From assembly GCF_016863115.1 (NCBI RefSeq), contig NZ_BOOG01000014.1, positions 1 through 64,000 of the forward strand: 64,000 nt of DNA. The letters run 5' to 3'. The translations under genes and the position numbers were made by a program. Position 1 is the stretch's first letter; each line of letters opens with the position of its first letter. Positions 19,739 to 28,088 of the stretch are shown here, piece after piece. Under the pieces are notes generated by a model. That model searched no databases and was not told where the DNA came from. It was given only the letters and a program-made list of their open reading frames with translations. Source of the DNA: Sphaerimonospora thailandensis (GTDB lineage: Bacteria; Actinomycetota; Actinomycetes; Streptosporangiales; Streptosporangiaceae).

Positions 19739-20649
19739 AGTCCCTCCCATGCGCTGTCGTCCATGATCTTTTTGGCCAGGTCCTCGAAAGCGGCGGCCGT
19801 CTCCGCATTCGCGATCTTGGTGGCCAGCACGTCCTCGTCGGAGATGAGCTGCTCGCGCCACTGCAGGATCGGGTCGAGCGGAACCTTGCCGAGCATCGCC
19901 GTACGGCCGACGCCGTGGCGGCCGGCGAGTTCGCGCAGCTCGCCGTCGTAGGCGCTCAGCCAGGCCCGCTGTTCGTCGCGCAGGCCCACGAGCTCGGCCG
20001 CCTCGGATTCGAGCACCGCCGTGCGGACGAAGCGGATCCGCTCGCGCAGGACCTCCGGGTCGTGCCCGAACCGGGCGCCGACGTCGAGCAGCCCGTCGGC
20101 TCCGTTGACGAGGCCGTCGGCCGCGATGATGTGCTGACGCGTCCAGCGGTGGTAGACCAGCCAGCGGAACGGCACCGCGGGCAGCCGTACCGTGGCCTGC
20201 AGGATCATCTCGGCGGTGAACGAGCGCCCCGCGCTCACGTCCACCACGCACAGATCGAACTCCTCCTCCAACCGGCTGAAGAGCTGAACGCACCTGTTCG
20301 CCATCTCGTCGTCCACCGTGGACAGCTCGCCCCCGCCCTCGCTGCCCGGGAGCAGCACGAGCCGTCCCGCGCCGGGGGGCTTGACCCGCAGCCCCTCCCT
20401 GTCGGACTCCGCCCACACGTCGATGCGCTGCGGTTCGGTGAGCTCGCCCCGCAGGTACTCGTGCAGTCCGCCGGCGCGGGTGCCGCGTGCCACCGAACTC
20501 ACGCTGAAGATCGCACCGGCTGTCGGAGAGCCGAAGTCGAAGTCCAGGTAACAGGCGTCGTTGCCCTGGAGGGCGTGCCGATAGGCGATGTTCGTGCTCG
20601 TGACCGAGCGCCCTGTCCCGCCCTTGTCGGAGATCGCGAAAACCAGCAT
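19735..20649 (-). CDS. SCO2523 family variant P-loop protein (ParA/MinD-like)
   Basis: A 304-residue P-loop ATPase-like protein. The N-terminal DKGGTGRS (residues 8-15) is a deviant Walker A of the ParA/MinD type: the signature Lys9 is kept but the canonical P-loop lysine is Arg14. Walker A' is seen as CYLDFDFGSPTAG and Walker B as FDLCVVDVSAG. Such proteins form nucleotide-dependent dimers and often position partners or switch between membrane and cytoplasm. The ATG directly follows the upstream stop (TAGATG) and its own stop overlaps the next gene. The Lys-to-Arg change may lower or abolish hydrolysis, making a nucleotide-locked scaffold; that is inference. Confidence 0.85.
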   Translation of the reverse strand: MLVFAISDKGGTGRSVTSTNIAYRHALQGNDACYLDFDFGSPTAGAIFSVSSVARGTRAGGLHEYLRGELTEPQRIDVWAESDREGLRVKPPGAGRLVLLPGSEGGGELSTVDDEMANRCVQLFSRLEEEFDLCVVDVSAGRSFTAEMILQATVRLPAVPFRWLVYHRWTRQHIIAADGLVNGADGLLDVGARFGHDPEVLRERIRFVRTAVLESEAAELVGLRDEQRAWLSAYDGELRELAGRHGVGRTAMLGKVPLDPILQWREQLISDEDVLATKIANAETAAAFEDLAKKIMDDSAWEGL

Positions 20650-22485
20650 CTAGATGGCCTCCGCCGCGTTGTCGCGGGCGGCGGCCAGCCGCTCGAGGTC
20701 GAGCAGGGCATCGTAGACCAGAGCTTGGGCCGTCGCGGGCCGCTCGTCGATGATCGCCCTGGCCCGCTGGAGCGCGGCCTGAATGCCGCGCAGCTTGGGC
20801 TGGATCGTCTGCCCGGCCGTCAACGGCCGTAGGACCAGCTCCTGATCCAGCAGGTGCTCGGCCTCGCCGAGCATCTCGTACGCCATCTCGACGAGCCGTG
20901 GGTTGCGCAGCGGCGGATCGCTCCTGGCCTGGGTCGCCGCCACGAGGAACTCGACAACCCGTTCGCTGAAATACCACGACGGGTCCTCCGAATGCGCGTC
21001 GAGTCCGGCGAACACGTTGCCCGGCTGGTCCCACAGCCCGCGTGCCCGGCCGCTCGTGCACCGGCGAGCCGAAACGTGCCGCCAGATCTGGTCGGCGAGC
21101 CCGAGCAGCTTCTCTTTGGTATGGGTGTTCTGCACGATCGACGCGGCCCAGATCGTCCGCTTGAGCAGCGTGATCGCGAAGTCGGAGACGATCCAGATCA
21201 GGTTCGGGCCGAGATCCTCCGCGCCGCGCATGTTGATCGCGACTCCGGGGGAGTGCATGGAGACCGAAGGGTCCCCGGGCACCGCCCTGCGGATGATCCT
21301 GGCCCGCACGGCCAGCTCTTCCAGCACGTCCGCGACCCGGCCGAGGTCGACGTCGGCCGCCCGGCTGTTGACGAGGCTCTGCACCACCATCGCGGTGACG
21401 CCGAGGCTGTAGTATTCCGACTCCTTCTCGTCTGTCGTCTTCCACGGGATGTCCTGCAGCGGCCATTGGCCCCGGCCGTACATGGCGATCGTCCGCCAGT
21501 AGATCTGGGTGAGGTCCCAGCGGCGCTGGATGGCCTGTGCGAGGGTCTGCTGGGGGTCGTTGAGCAGGCCGAGCACGCGGGTGCGCTCGGAGAACAGGTC
21601 GGCGATGCCGACGAGGGCGTTCACGGTGAAGTAGAGGAAGGGCGTCTCCTTCGCCACGCCCTTGGGCTGCGGGCCGATGTCGTGCGGAGTGGCGACCTCG
21701 GGGGAGTCCTTCACGATGCCCCAGGTCCATCCGCATTCGAACAGCAGGTTCTCGTTGTCGAGGTCGACCTGGCTGCCGGATCCGATCGTGAGGTCTCGCA
21801 GTCCCGCCCGTACCGGACGCAGCTCACGCCGCAGATCGTCGAGGACCCGGCGGTCCGGGGCCCCCGCCTGGTTGACGGTCCGCACCAGCGCGCGGCCGGA
21901 GGGCGAGCCGGGATCGAATGCGTTGACCGTGAAGCTGCGCAGCATGCCCACCATGGCGGCCGTCAGCCGTTTGCTCGCGAGATCCTCCAGCTCCCGGATC
22001 TCGGCGCGCAGCGACTGCCTTCGCACGCTCTGCCGGAAGACCTTGAGGAAGCCGAGCGTGGACAGCGCGAGCGTGACCGACATGGAGAAGGAGTCGACCA
22101 CGTCGAGCTGGAGCTGTTCGGGAGCGGGCTTGCCGTCGGGGGCGGCGGCGCGGAAATAGCTTCCGCCCGAGAAGATCGGCCGCCCGTCGTCCGCCGTGTA
22201 CTTCCGCAGGTACTGACCGATCACCTGCAGGAGCAGCTTCGGGATCTCGACGGAGTCGCCCAGCCGGGCCAGCGCGGCCAGGACGTCGTCGGCGGTCTCG
22301 TCCGGCGTGTCGAGCCGGAGGCCCGGCAGCTCCGCCGCCGGGTAAAGGAAGCACAGGAGTTGCTCGGCGTCCGAGATGGAGTTCGACCCGTCTCGCCCAC
22401 CCCACGTCCACACTCCGTCGCGGTACGAAGCTCGGGCGGCCGCCTCCCAGACATCCAGGAGCTGCTGGCGCGGCTGAAACTTCAT
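20650..22485 (-). CDS. SCO2524 family protein
   Basis: A 611-residue, mostly helical soluble protein, first gene of the operon. It has no signal peptide and no recognised catalytic motif. Aromatic-rich motifs such as VWTWGGRDGSNSISDAEQLL near the N-terminus and GPNLIWIVSDFAITLLKRTIW near residue 410 suggest a large alpha-solenoid-like or scaffold fold. It corresponds in size and position to SCO2524 of Streptomyces. ATG at 22485 with AAAGG about nine bases upstream. It is divergent from the dehydrogenase gene at 22702 across 216 bp containing a nested palindrome. Function unknown. Confidence 0.75.
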   Translation of the reverse strand: MKFQPRQQLLDVWEAAARASYRDGVWTWGGRDGSNSISDAEQLLCFLYPAAELPGLRLDTPDETADDVLAALARLGDSVEIPKLLLQVIGQYLRKYTADDGRPIFSGGSYFRAAAPDGKPAPEQLQLDVVDSFSMSVTLALSTLGFLKVFRQSVRRQSLRAEIRELEDLASKRLTAAMVGMLRSFTVNAFDPGSPSGRALVRTVNQAGAPDRRVLDDLRRELRPVRAGLRDLTIGSGSQVDLDNENLLFECGWTWGIVKDSPEVATPHDIGPQPKGVAKETPFLYFTVNALVGIADLFSERTRVLGLLNDPQQTLAQAIQRRWDLTQIYWRTIAMYGRGQWPLQDIPWKTTDEKESEYYSLGVTAMVVQSLVNSRAADVDLGRVADVLEELAVRARIIRRAVPGDPSVSMHSPGVAINMRGAEDLGPNLIWIVSDFAITLLKRTIWAASIVQNTHTKEKLLGLADQIWRHVSARRCTSGRARGLWDQPGNVFAGLDAHSEDPSWYFSERVVEFLVAATQARSDPPLRNPRLVEMAYEMLGEAEHLLDQELVLRPLTAGQTIQPKLRGIQAALQRARAIIDERPATAQALVYDALLDLERLAAARDNAAEAI

Positions 22486-22632
22486 CTACGAGAGCCTTTC
22501 TGTACGGTCGGACCCTTTCCGCACGGTTCAATGACCCGATGGCTGGCGGGAAGATGTACAAGGGGCTACACGACCCTTATATCATTGAGACGCTGCTCCG
22601 TCGCCTGGATGACCGGTGAGATTTCGCGTTGT

Positions 22633-22667
22633 CTGCTCATCGTGCTAGCACAGATGCAGATGAGCAG
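22633..22667. promoter_or_regulatory. Nested palindrome in a divergent promoter region
   Basis: CTGCTCAT (22633-22640) and ATGAGCAG (22660-22667) are perfect 8-bp inverted arms. Inside them GTGCTAGCAC (22642-22651) is itself a perfect 10-bp palindrome. The structure lies 35 bp before the dehydrogenase start and 150 bp from the SCO2524-type start, well placed as an operator for either. Confidence 0.5.
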
Positions 22668-22701
22668 AATCAACATAAATGCCTAATTCCTGAGAGATCA
22701 A

Positions 22702-23760
22702 ATGTCCCAAACAGCGGCGTTCAGGGATATATCGGACCATCTCGTGGCGGTGCGGGACTTCGTCGGAGAGACGGCGGCGATGGACGGGACGATCCTGGTC
22801 ACGGGGGCGGGCATCGACATGTCGCTGCTCGAGTCGCTGCGTGAGCATGGGCTGCGGATCCCGGACAGGCCGATCCAGCCGCTGACGGAGGAGGAGCTGA
22901 TACGCGGGCTGCGCGGTGCGGTGGCCTACGTGCACGGGGGCGAGGAGCGGGCGACGGCCGGGGTGTTGGCGAGCGCGCGGGAGACGCTCAAGGTCGTCGC
23001 TTTCCTGGGTGTGGGCTATGAGAACTTCGTCGACGTGGCTGCGGCGGACGGGCTCGGGATCGTCGTCACCAGCACGCCGGGTGCGGCGACGGACTCGGTG
23101 ACCGAGCTCACCATCGGTCAGATCATCAATGCCAACCGGCATATCGGACAGTTTCTCGGCGACCGATATCCCGGCTGGCGGAGCCCGGAAGAACTGCCGC
23201 ACGAGCTGAGGTCACGCAGGGTCGGCATCGTCGGACTGGGCGCGAACGGCACCCGGATCGCGGAGGTCCTGCGGGCGTTCCACACGGACGTCGCCTACTT
23301 CAGCCGCACGCGGAAACCCGACGTCGAGGAGCGGCTGGGCCTGTCTTACCTGCCCCTGCCCGAACTGGCGGGCCGCAGCGACATCCTCGTCGTCATGGTC
23401 CCCTGCACCGCGGAGACCAGGTTCATGATCGATGTCGACGTCCTGAAGCGGTTGCGCCCGGGGGCGGTCTTGATCAACACCGCACGCCCGGCCGTCGTCG
23501 ACCCCCACGCGCTGCATGAGGCCATGAGCGCGGAGCGTGTGGGCATGGCCGTTTTCGATGGATTCTATGACCGAAATTCAGAGATCGCGGCTAAATTGCT
23601 GAGTGACTTCGGTGACCGGCTCCTCGTCACCGGTCATATCGCCTCCCACACCCGGGAGGCCATGGACCGCATGGTGAGCCAGGCCGTCGGTTCCATCAAG
23701 AACGTGCTGTCCACGGGGGCCGACGAGTACGCCGTCGGAAAACACGGCGGAATTTCCTGA
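22702..23760 (+). CDS. D-2-hydroxyacid dehydrogenase family protein, NAD-binding
   Basis: A 352-residue protein of the D-isomer specific 2-hydroxyacid dehydrogenase family. The catalytic-domain segment AFLGVGYENFVDV is followed by the dinucleotide motif GIVGLGANGTRIAEVL, the NTARPAVVD stretch (catalytic Arg; usually ARGxxVD) and HIASHT with the catalytic His. The DVFEPEP-type segment with the usual Glu is replaced by VFDGFYDRN, so substrate use may differ. ATG at 22702 with GAGAG upstream. It probably forms an operon with the ThDP enzyme 73 bp downstream, pointing to conversion of a 2-oxo acid to a 2-hydroxy acid beside decarboxylation. Confidence 0.83.
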   Translation: MSQTAAFRDISDHLVAVRDFVGETAAMDGTILVTGAGIDMSLLESLREHGLRIPDRPIQPLTEEELIRGLRGAVAYVHGGEERATAGVLASARETLKVVAFLGVGYENFVDVAAADGLGIVVTSTPGAATDSVTELTIGQIINANRHIGQFLGDRYPGWRSPEELPHELRSRRVGIVGLGANGTRIAEVLRAFHTDVAYFSRTRKPDVEERLGLSYLPLPELAGRSDILVVMVPCTAETRFMIDVDVLKRLRPGAVLINTARPAVVDPHALHEAMSAERVGMAVFDGFYDRNSEIAAKLLSDFGDRLLVTGHIASHTREAMDRMVSQAVGSIKNVLSTGADEYAVGKHGGIS

Positions 23761-23833
23761 CTTCAAAAGGCGTATGAGATTACAGGGAAGGGCAAACGTA
23801 TTGTGAAGCCCTCTCCCGACCCCCGGATGGATC

Positions 23834-25441
23834 ATGACGCCCAACGGAGCCCGGATCCTCGTCGAGGCACTCCGGCTGCACGGCGTGGACATCGTCTTCG
23901 GCATCCCGGGCACGCACAACCTCGCGATCTACCGTGAGCTCGGCCGAGCGGATATCCGGTGCGTCACCCCGCGCCATGAGCAGGGCGCGGGGTACGCGGC
24001 CGACGGGTACGCCAGGGTGACCGGCCGGCCGGGGGTGGTGCTCACCACGACGGGTCCCGGGCTGGTCAACGCCTACACCGCCATGGCGCAGGCCTACTCC
24101 GACTCCTCGCCGGTCCTGGTCGTCTCGCCGGGCGTTCCCGGCGACCACCCCCGTCACGGCCGCGGCTACCTGCATGAGAGCAAGGACCAGTCGGCCGCGG
24201 CCGACGCGCTGTGCGAGTGGAGCCACCGGGTGAGCTCGGTCCGGGAGATCCCGGCGGCCGTGGCACGCGCGTTCGGCCGTTTCGCCGAAGGACGTCCCCG
24301 GCCGGTCCACATAGAGATCCCGGTGGACCTGCTCGAGGCCGAGGACGACGTCAGGATCGCCCCGCCGTACCGGATCATGCCCCGCGTCCCCGATCCGGGC
24401 GTGCTGGACGAGGCGGCGCGGCTGCTGGGCGACGCGCGGCGCCCCGGGCTCGTGCTCGGCGGCGGCGTCCAGCGGCCGGGTGACGACGAGTCGCCCGTGG
24501 GCCGTACGGCCATGCGTCTGGCCGAGCGGGTGGGCGCCGCCGTGGTGACGACGGTCAACGGCAAGGGATCGGTGCCGGAGAGCCACGACCTGGTGCTGGG
24601 GGCCACGCTGCACCTGGAAGCCGTACGGCACTGGCTCGCCGGGTGCGACGTCGTGCTGGCCGTCGGCACCGAGTTGGGCCCGGCCGATCTCTGGGACGAC
24701 GAGTTCGCCCTGACCGGAAGCCTGATCCGGGTGGACGTGGACCCCGGTCAGATGTATGGCGATCATGTCGCGGACGTCGCGATCGTGGCGGACGCCGCAC
24801 TCGCCCTGGAAGGTCTGAGCGAACGGCTCGACGGAGCGGAACGGCAGCCCGTTCCGCCGCCTGGCGCGGCAGCCGTACCCCGGCCTCGCCACGACCGGGA
24901 GCTGGGCGAGCTGACCCGCCGGTGGACGGGACACCTGGCGGCGCTGCGCCGGGCCCTGCCGCCGGAGGCGATCCTCGTCGGCGACAACTCGATGATCGTC
25001 TATCACGGGGCGCTGCTCGCCGTCCCCGTGGACCCGCCGGGCCGGTTCCTGTTCCCGACCGGGTTCGGCACGCTGGGATTCGCGCTGCCGGCCGCGATCG
25101 GCGCCAAGCTGGGCAGGCCGGACCGGCCGATCGTGGTCCTGGCCGGGGACGGCGCATTCCAGTTCAGTGTGCAGGAGCTGGCCACCGCCGTGGAGCTGGG
25201 GCTCAACCTGCCCATCGTGGTGTCGGTCAACGGCGGCTTCGGGGAGATCAGGGAGGAGATGGCCAGGCAGGGCACGACCCCCGTGGCCGTCGACCTGCAC
25301 GGGCCGGACCTCCCGGCGCTCGCGCGGGCCTATGGGGCGCTGGGGCGGGCCGTCAGGACGCCGGACGAGCTCGAGGACGCCGTGGCCGAGGCGCTCGGGG
25401 CTCCGCTCCCGACGGTGATCGCCCTGCCTGAGGACGGGTGA
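23834..25441 (+). CDS. ThDP-dependent enzyme (2-oxo acid decarboxylase / acetolactate synthase-like)
   Basis: A 535-residue ThDP enzyme. The PYR domain begins with GIPGTHNLAIYR and holds the catalytic Glu in TPRHEQGAGYAADGYAR. A central Rossmann-like domain follows. The PP domain carries the Mg-ThDP motif GDGAFQFSVQEL ending in SVNGGFGEI. The N-terminus and size resemble proteins annotated as 5-guanidino-2-oxopentanoate decarboxylase or large-subunit acetolactate synthase paralogues; without ilvN alongside, a biosynthetic acetolactate synthase is unlikely. Partner to the dehydrogenase upstream. The exact substrate cannot be told from sequence. Confidence 0.85.
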   Translation: MTPNGARILVEALRLHGVDIVFGIPGTHNLAIYRELGRADIRCVTPRHEQGAGYAADGYARVTGRPGVVLTTTGPGLVNAYTAMAQAYSDSSPVLVVSPGVPGDHPRHGRGYLHESKDQSAAADALCEWSHRVSSVREIPAAVARAFGRFAEGRPRPVHIEIPVDLLEAEDDVRIAPPYRIMPRVPDPGVLDEAARLLGDARRPGLVLGGGVQRPGDDESPVGRTAMRLAERVGAAVVTTVNGKGSVPESHDLVLGATLHLEAVRHWLAGCDVVLAVGTELGPADLWDDEFALTGSLIRVDVDPGQMYGDHVADVAIVADAALALEGLSERLDGAERQPVPPPGAAAVPRPRHDRELGELTRRWTGHLAALRRALPPEAILVGDNSMIVYHGALLAVPVDPPGRFLFPTGFGTLGFALPAAIGAKLGRPDRPIVVLAGDGAFQFSVQELATAVELGLNLPIVVSVNGGFGEIREEMARQGTTPVAVDLHGPDLPALARAYGALGRAVRTPDELEDAVAEALGAPLPTVIALPEDG

Positions 25442-25456
25442 GGCCCAGGCGGCCGC

Positions 25457-26824
25457 TTACTCGGCGGCGGCCGGTCCGGTGGGCGCCACCGGCAGCCGCA
25501 GGACGAAGCGGGCGCCGACCTCGCTGTCCTCGATGGTCAGGGCGCCGTTGTGAGACTGGGCGACCTGGCGGGCGATCGACAGGCCGAGACCGCTGCCGCC
25601 GGCATCCTTCTTGCGCGCCTGCTCCAGCCGGGTGAAGCGCTGGAACACCACCTCCCGATATTCCGGGGGAATGCCGGACCCGTCGTCCTGCACCTCCAGG
25701 ACCGCGTCCGGATCCTCGAGGCGGACGGCGACCCGCAGCATGGACGCGGCGTGGCGCTCGCCGTTGTCGAGCAGGTTGCCCAGCAGCCGGGCCAGACTCA
25801 GCCGGTCCCCGATCACGATCACCCCGGACGCCAGCTCCCGTACCACGTCCACCTTGCGCGGGCGGCGGTCCAGCTCCCGCGCGGCGAGCTCGGCCAGGTC
25901 GATGCGCTCCAGCGTCGGCCGGGTCGCCCCGGCGTCCAGCCTGGCGAGATGGAGGAGGTCGGCGACCATGGCCTGCAGCCGGTCGAGGCTTTCCAACAGG
26001 GCCTCGCCGGTGGCGCGCCAGTCGGCGTCGTCGGGGTGCAGCATCGCCCCTTCGATCTCGGCGCGCATCGCCGTCAGCGGGCTGCGCAGGTCGTGGGACA
26101 CGTCGGAGGCGAATCTCCGCTGCTGTTCGACCGCGAGCTCCGCCCGGGCGAGGGTCTGGTTGGCGGCCTCGGCCAGCCGCCGCAGCTCGTCCCGGAACTT
26201 CGACACCGGCACGCGTCGGCTCAGGTCGGTGGAGGAGATCATGGCGAGCCTCTCGGTGATGGCGCCGACGGGTGCGAGGGCTCTGCGCACGGTCTGGTAC
26301 ATGCCGAAGGCGGTGAGGGCCGTCAGCGCCGACGTGATGCAGACGAGCGTGGTCAGCAGCCGGTTGTCGACGTGCCAGGGCACGTCGTAGTCGGCCGCGT
26401 AGACCGTCCACACGCCGTCCCGTCGCGGGATGCGGAATGCCGCGACGGTCACGCATCTGCCGGGGAAGGCGGGCGACCGGCACTCGGACCGCCGTGCCTG
26501 CGTGCCGGACCCGTTCGGCTGGAAGTCGGCCATCCTCGGCCGCCCGGCGATGCCCGCCGTCGTCGACGCGATCCGGCCTCTGGGGTCGATCACCTGCACG
26601 CCCGCCACCGCCTCGTCCAGCATCACCGGCGGCAGCCGCTCGTGCGCGGCCGCGTACCCCAGCCGCTCGGCCGTGTCCACGATCGCCTGGGTCGTGTACG
26701 TCTGTGCCGTTATGCGTACGGTGAACAGCACGGCCACCGACGCGGCGACGCACATCAGTCCCATCACCACGCTCGCGATGACCGTCAGGCGAGTCCTGAC
26801 GGACCGGCCCTGCCACAATCTCAC
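25457..26824 (-). CDS. Sensor histidine kinase, orphan
   Basis: A 455-residue sensor kinase: TM1 about residues 12-36, an extracytoplasmic sensor with a CRSPAFPGRC cysteine pair, TM2 about 160-180, a HAMP linker, H-box SHDLRSP, N-box NLLDNGERH, G1 DDGSGI and G2 GGSGLGLSI. The start is GTG at 26824 with a GGGGGAT ribosome site. No response regulator gene is next to it. It is paralogous in layout to the kinase at 5530-6957. It ends 15 bp from the convergent ThDP enzyme. Confidence 0.9.
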   Translation of the reverse strand: MRLWQGRSVRTRLTVIASVVMGLMCVAASVAVLFTVRITAQTYTTQAIVDTAERLGYAAAHERLPPVMLDEAVAGVQVIDPRGRIASTTAGIAGRPRMADFQPNGSGTQARRSECRSPAFPGRCVTVAAFRIPRRDGVWTVYAADYDVPWHVDNRLLTTLVCITSALTALTAFGMYQTVRRALAPVGAITERLAMISSTDLSRRVPVSKFRDELRRLAEAANQTLARAELAVEQQRRFASDVSHDLRSPLTAMRAEIEGAMLHPDDADWRATGEALLESLDRLQAMVADLLHLARLDAGATRPTLERIDLAELAARELDRRPRKVDVVRELASGVIVIGDRLSLARLLGNLLDNGERHAASMLRVAVRLEDPDAVLEVQDDGSGIPPEYREVVFQRFTRLEQARKKDAGGSGLGLSIARQVAQSHNGALTIEDSEVGARFVLRLPVAPTGPAAAE

Positions 26825-26890
26825 CCGATCCCCCCGGTGACCAGATGATCACATTAGGTCAACCTGTCGCCAATCCAGGGAGATCCCGTT

Positions 26891-27997
26891 TTAAAACTGG
26901 ACAAACCTCCGGACGAGCTCCGAGACCAGCCGGGCCCTGGCCGGCATCTCCGCCACGATCACGTGCTCCCCGGCCGCGTGCGCGCCTCCGCCGACCGCGC
27001 CCAAACCGTCCAGCGTCGGGCAGCCGGCCCCCGCGGTGAAGCAGCCGTCGGAGCCGCCGCCCACCGTCGCCCCGCGCAGCGGCCCGATGCCGAGTTCCTC
27101 GGCGATCCGGACGGCCGCTTTGAACAGGTCGGCCGAGGACGCCGGGTCGAGGGGCGGACGGCCCGGACCCCCACGCAGCTCCAGGCGAGTGCCCGGGACG
27201 CGGGGGACCAGCTCGCGCATCAGCTCGTCGACGCGCGCCTGGGCGGCCGCGTCCGGCACCCGTACGTCGATCGCGACCCGGCCCAGCGCAGGCACCGTGT
27301 TCGTGCTGGTCCCGGCCGACAGCATGGTCGGCGTCACCGACACCATGCCCGCCTCGGAGGACGACCGGATCCGCGCCGCGATATCGGCGATCGCGATGAT
27401 CTGGTGGGCCAGCTCGACGCCGGCGTTGGCGCCCAGTTCGGGTTCGAGGCCCGCGTGGGCGGCCCTGCCGTACACGGCGAGCTCGTAGCGTGAGATGCCC
27501 TTGCGCGCGGTCTTGAGCGCGCCGCCGTCGGCGCTGGCCTCCAGCACGAACGTCGCCGCGCAGCCCGCCGCGATCTCCTCGGTGAGCGGCCGGGACGTCG
27601 GCGAGCCGAGCTCCTCGTCGCCCACGACCAGCACGCTCAACCCGTCGCGGGACGGCAGCGCGGCGGCCGCGTGGAAGAGCTGCACGAGCCCGGCCTTCAT
27701 GTCGAAAACGCCGGGCCCCCGCGCCACTCCGTCGCGCAGCGACCACGGGTGGTCGCGGAGCGAGCCGATCGGCCAGACGGTGTCGTGATGGCCGAGCAGC
27801 AGCACCCGCGGCCTGCCGAACGTCCAGCGCAGATGCGGCACGCCCCCGATCACGATCGTCTCCGGCTCGGCCCCCAGCAGCCGGCGCCCCTGCTCGGCCA
27901 CCACCCGGGCGCTGCGGGCGAGTGCGGCATGGTCGGAGGAGTACGACTCGCAGAGCACCAGCTCCTCGAGGTCGGCCAGCATCGCGTCCAGGTTCAC
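26891..27997 (-). CDS. M20 family metallopeptidase (carboxypeptidase G2-like)
   Basis: A 368-residue cytosolic zinc peptidase of the M20 family. Metal and catalytic residues are seen in GHHDTVWP, GVFDMKAG (bridging Asp), GDEELGS (catalytic Glu pair) and the terminal GGGAHAAGEH. A dimerisation (lid) domain sits between, with GRAAHAGLEP. It likely cleaves an acyl- or glutamyl-type amide or a dipeptide. GTG start at 27997, divergent from the nif3 gene across 91 bp. Confidence 0.88.
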   Translation of the reverse strand: MNLDAMLADLEELVLCESYSSDHAALARSARVVAEQGRRLLGAEPETIVIGGVPHLRWTFGRPRVLLLGHHDTVWPIGSLRDHPWSLRDGVARGPGVFDMKAGLVQLFHAAAALPSRDGLSVLVVGDEELGSPTSRPLTEEIAAGCAATFVLEASADGGALKTARKGISRYELAVYGRAAHAGLEPELGANAGVELAHQIIAIADIAARIRSSSEAGMVSVTPTMLSAGTSTNTVPALGRVAIDVRVPDAAAQARVDELMRELVPRVPGTRLELRGGPGRPPLDPASSADLFKAAVRIAEELGIGPLRGATVGGGSDGCFTAGAGCPTLDGLGAVGGGAHAAGEHVIVAEMPARARLVSELVRRFVQF

Positions 27998-28076
27998 CCT
28001 ATGGGCCCGTCCTTGTCCGGAGAGGTGTCGTCACAGGGACGGTACCCGGCTCCACGCTCCGGGACGCGCCGCGCGA

Positions 28077-28082
28077 TAGTGT
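28077..28082 (+). promoter_or_regulatory. -10 element for a leaderless nif3 transcript
   Basis: TAGTGT ends six bases before the GTG start, so transcription should begin at or next to the start codon. No ribosome-binding site is seen. Confidence 0.45.
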
Positions 28083-28088
28083 GCGCGG

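Noticed and set aside
18797-21736. A 979-codon open frame that could be read as a fusion of P-loop and SCO2522-type proteins
   Set aside because: Only the last 313 codons have protein-like composition. The rest is an Arg/Gly/Pro-rich shadow of two well-supported genes in another frame.
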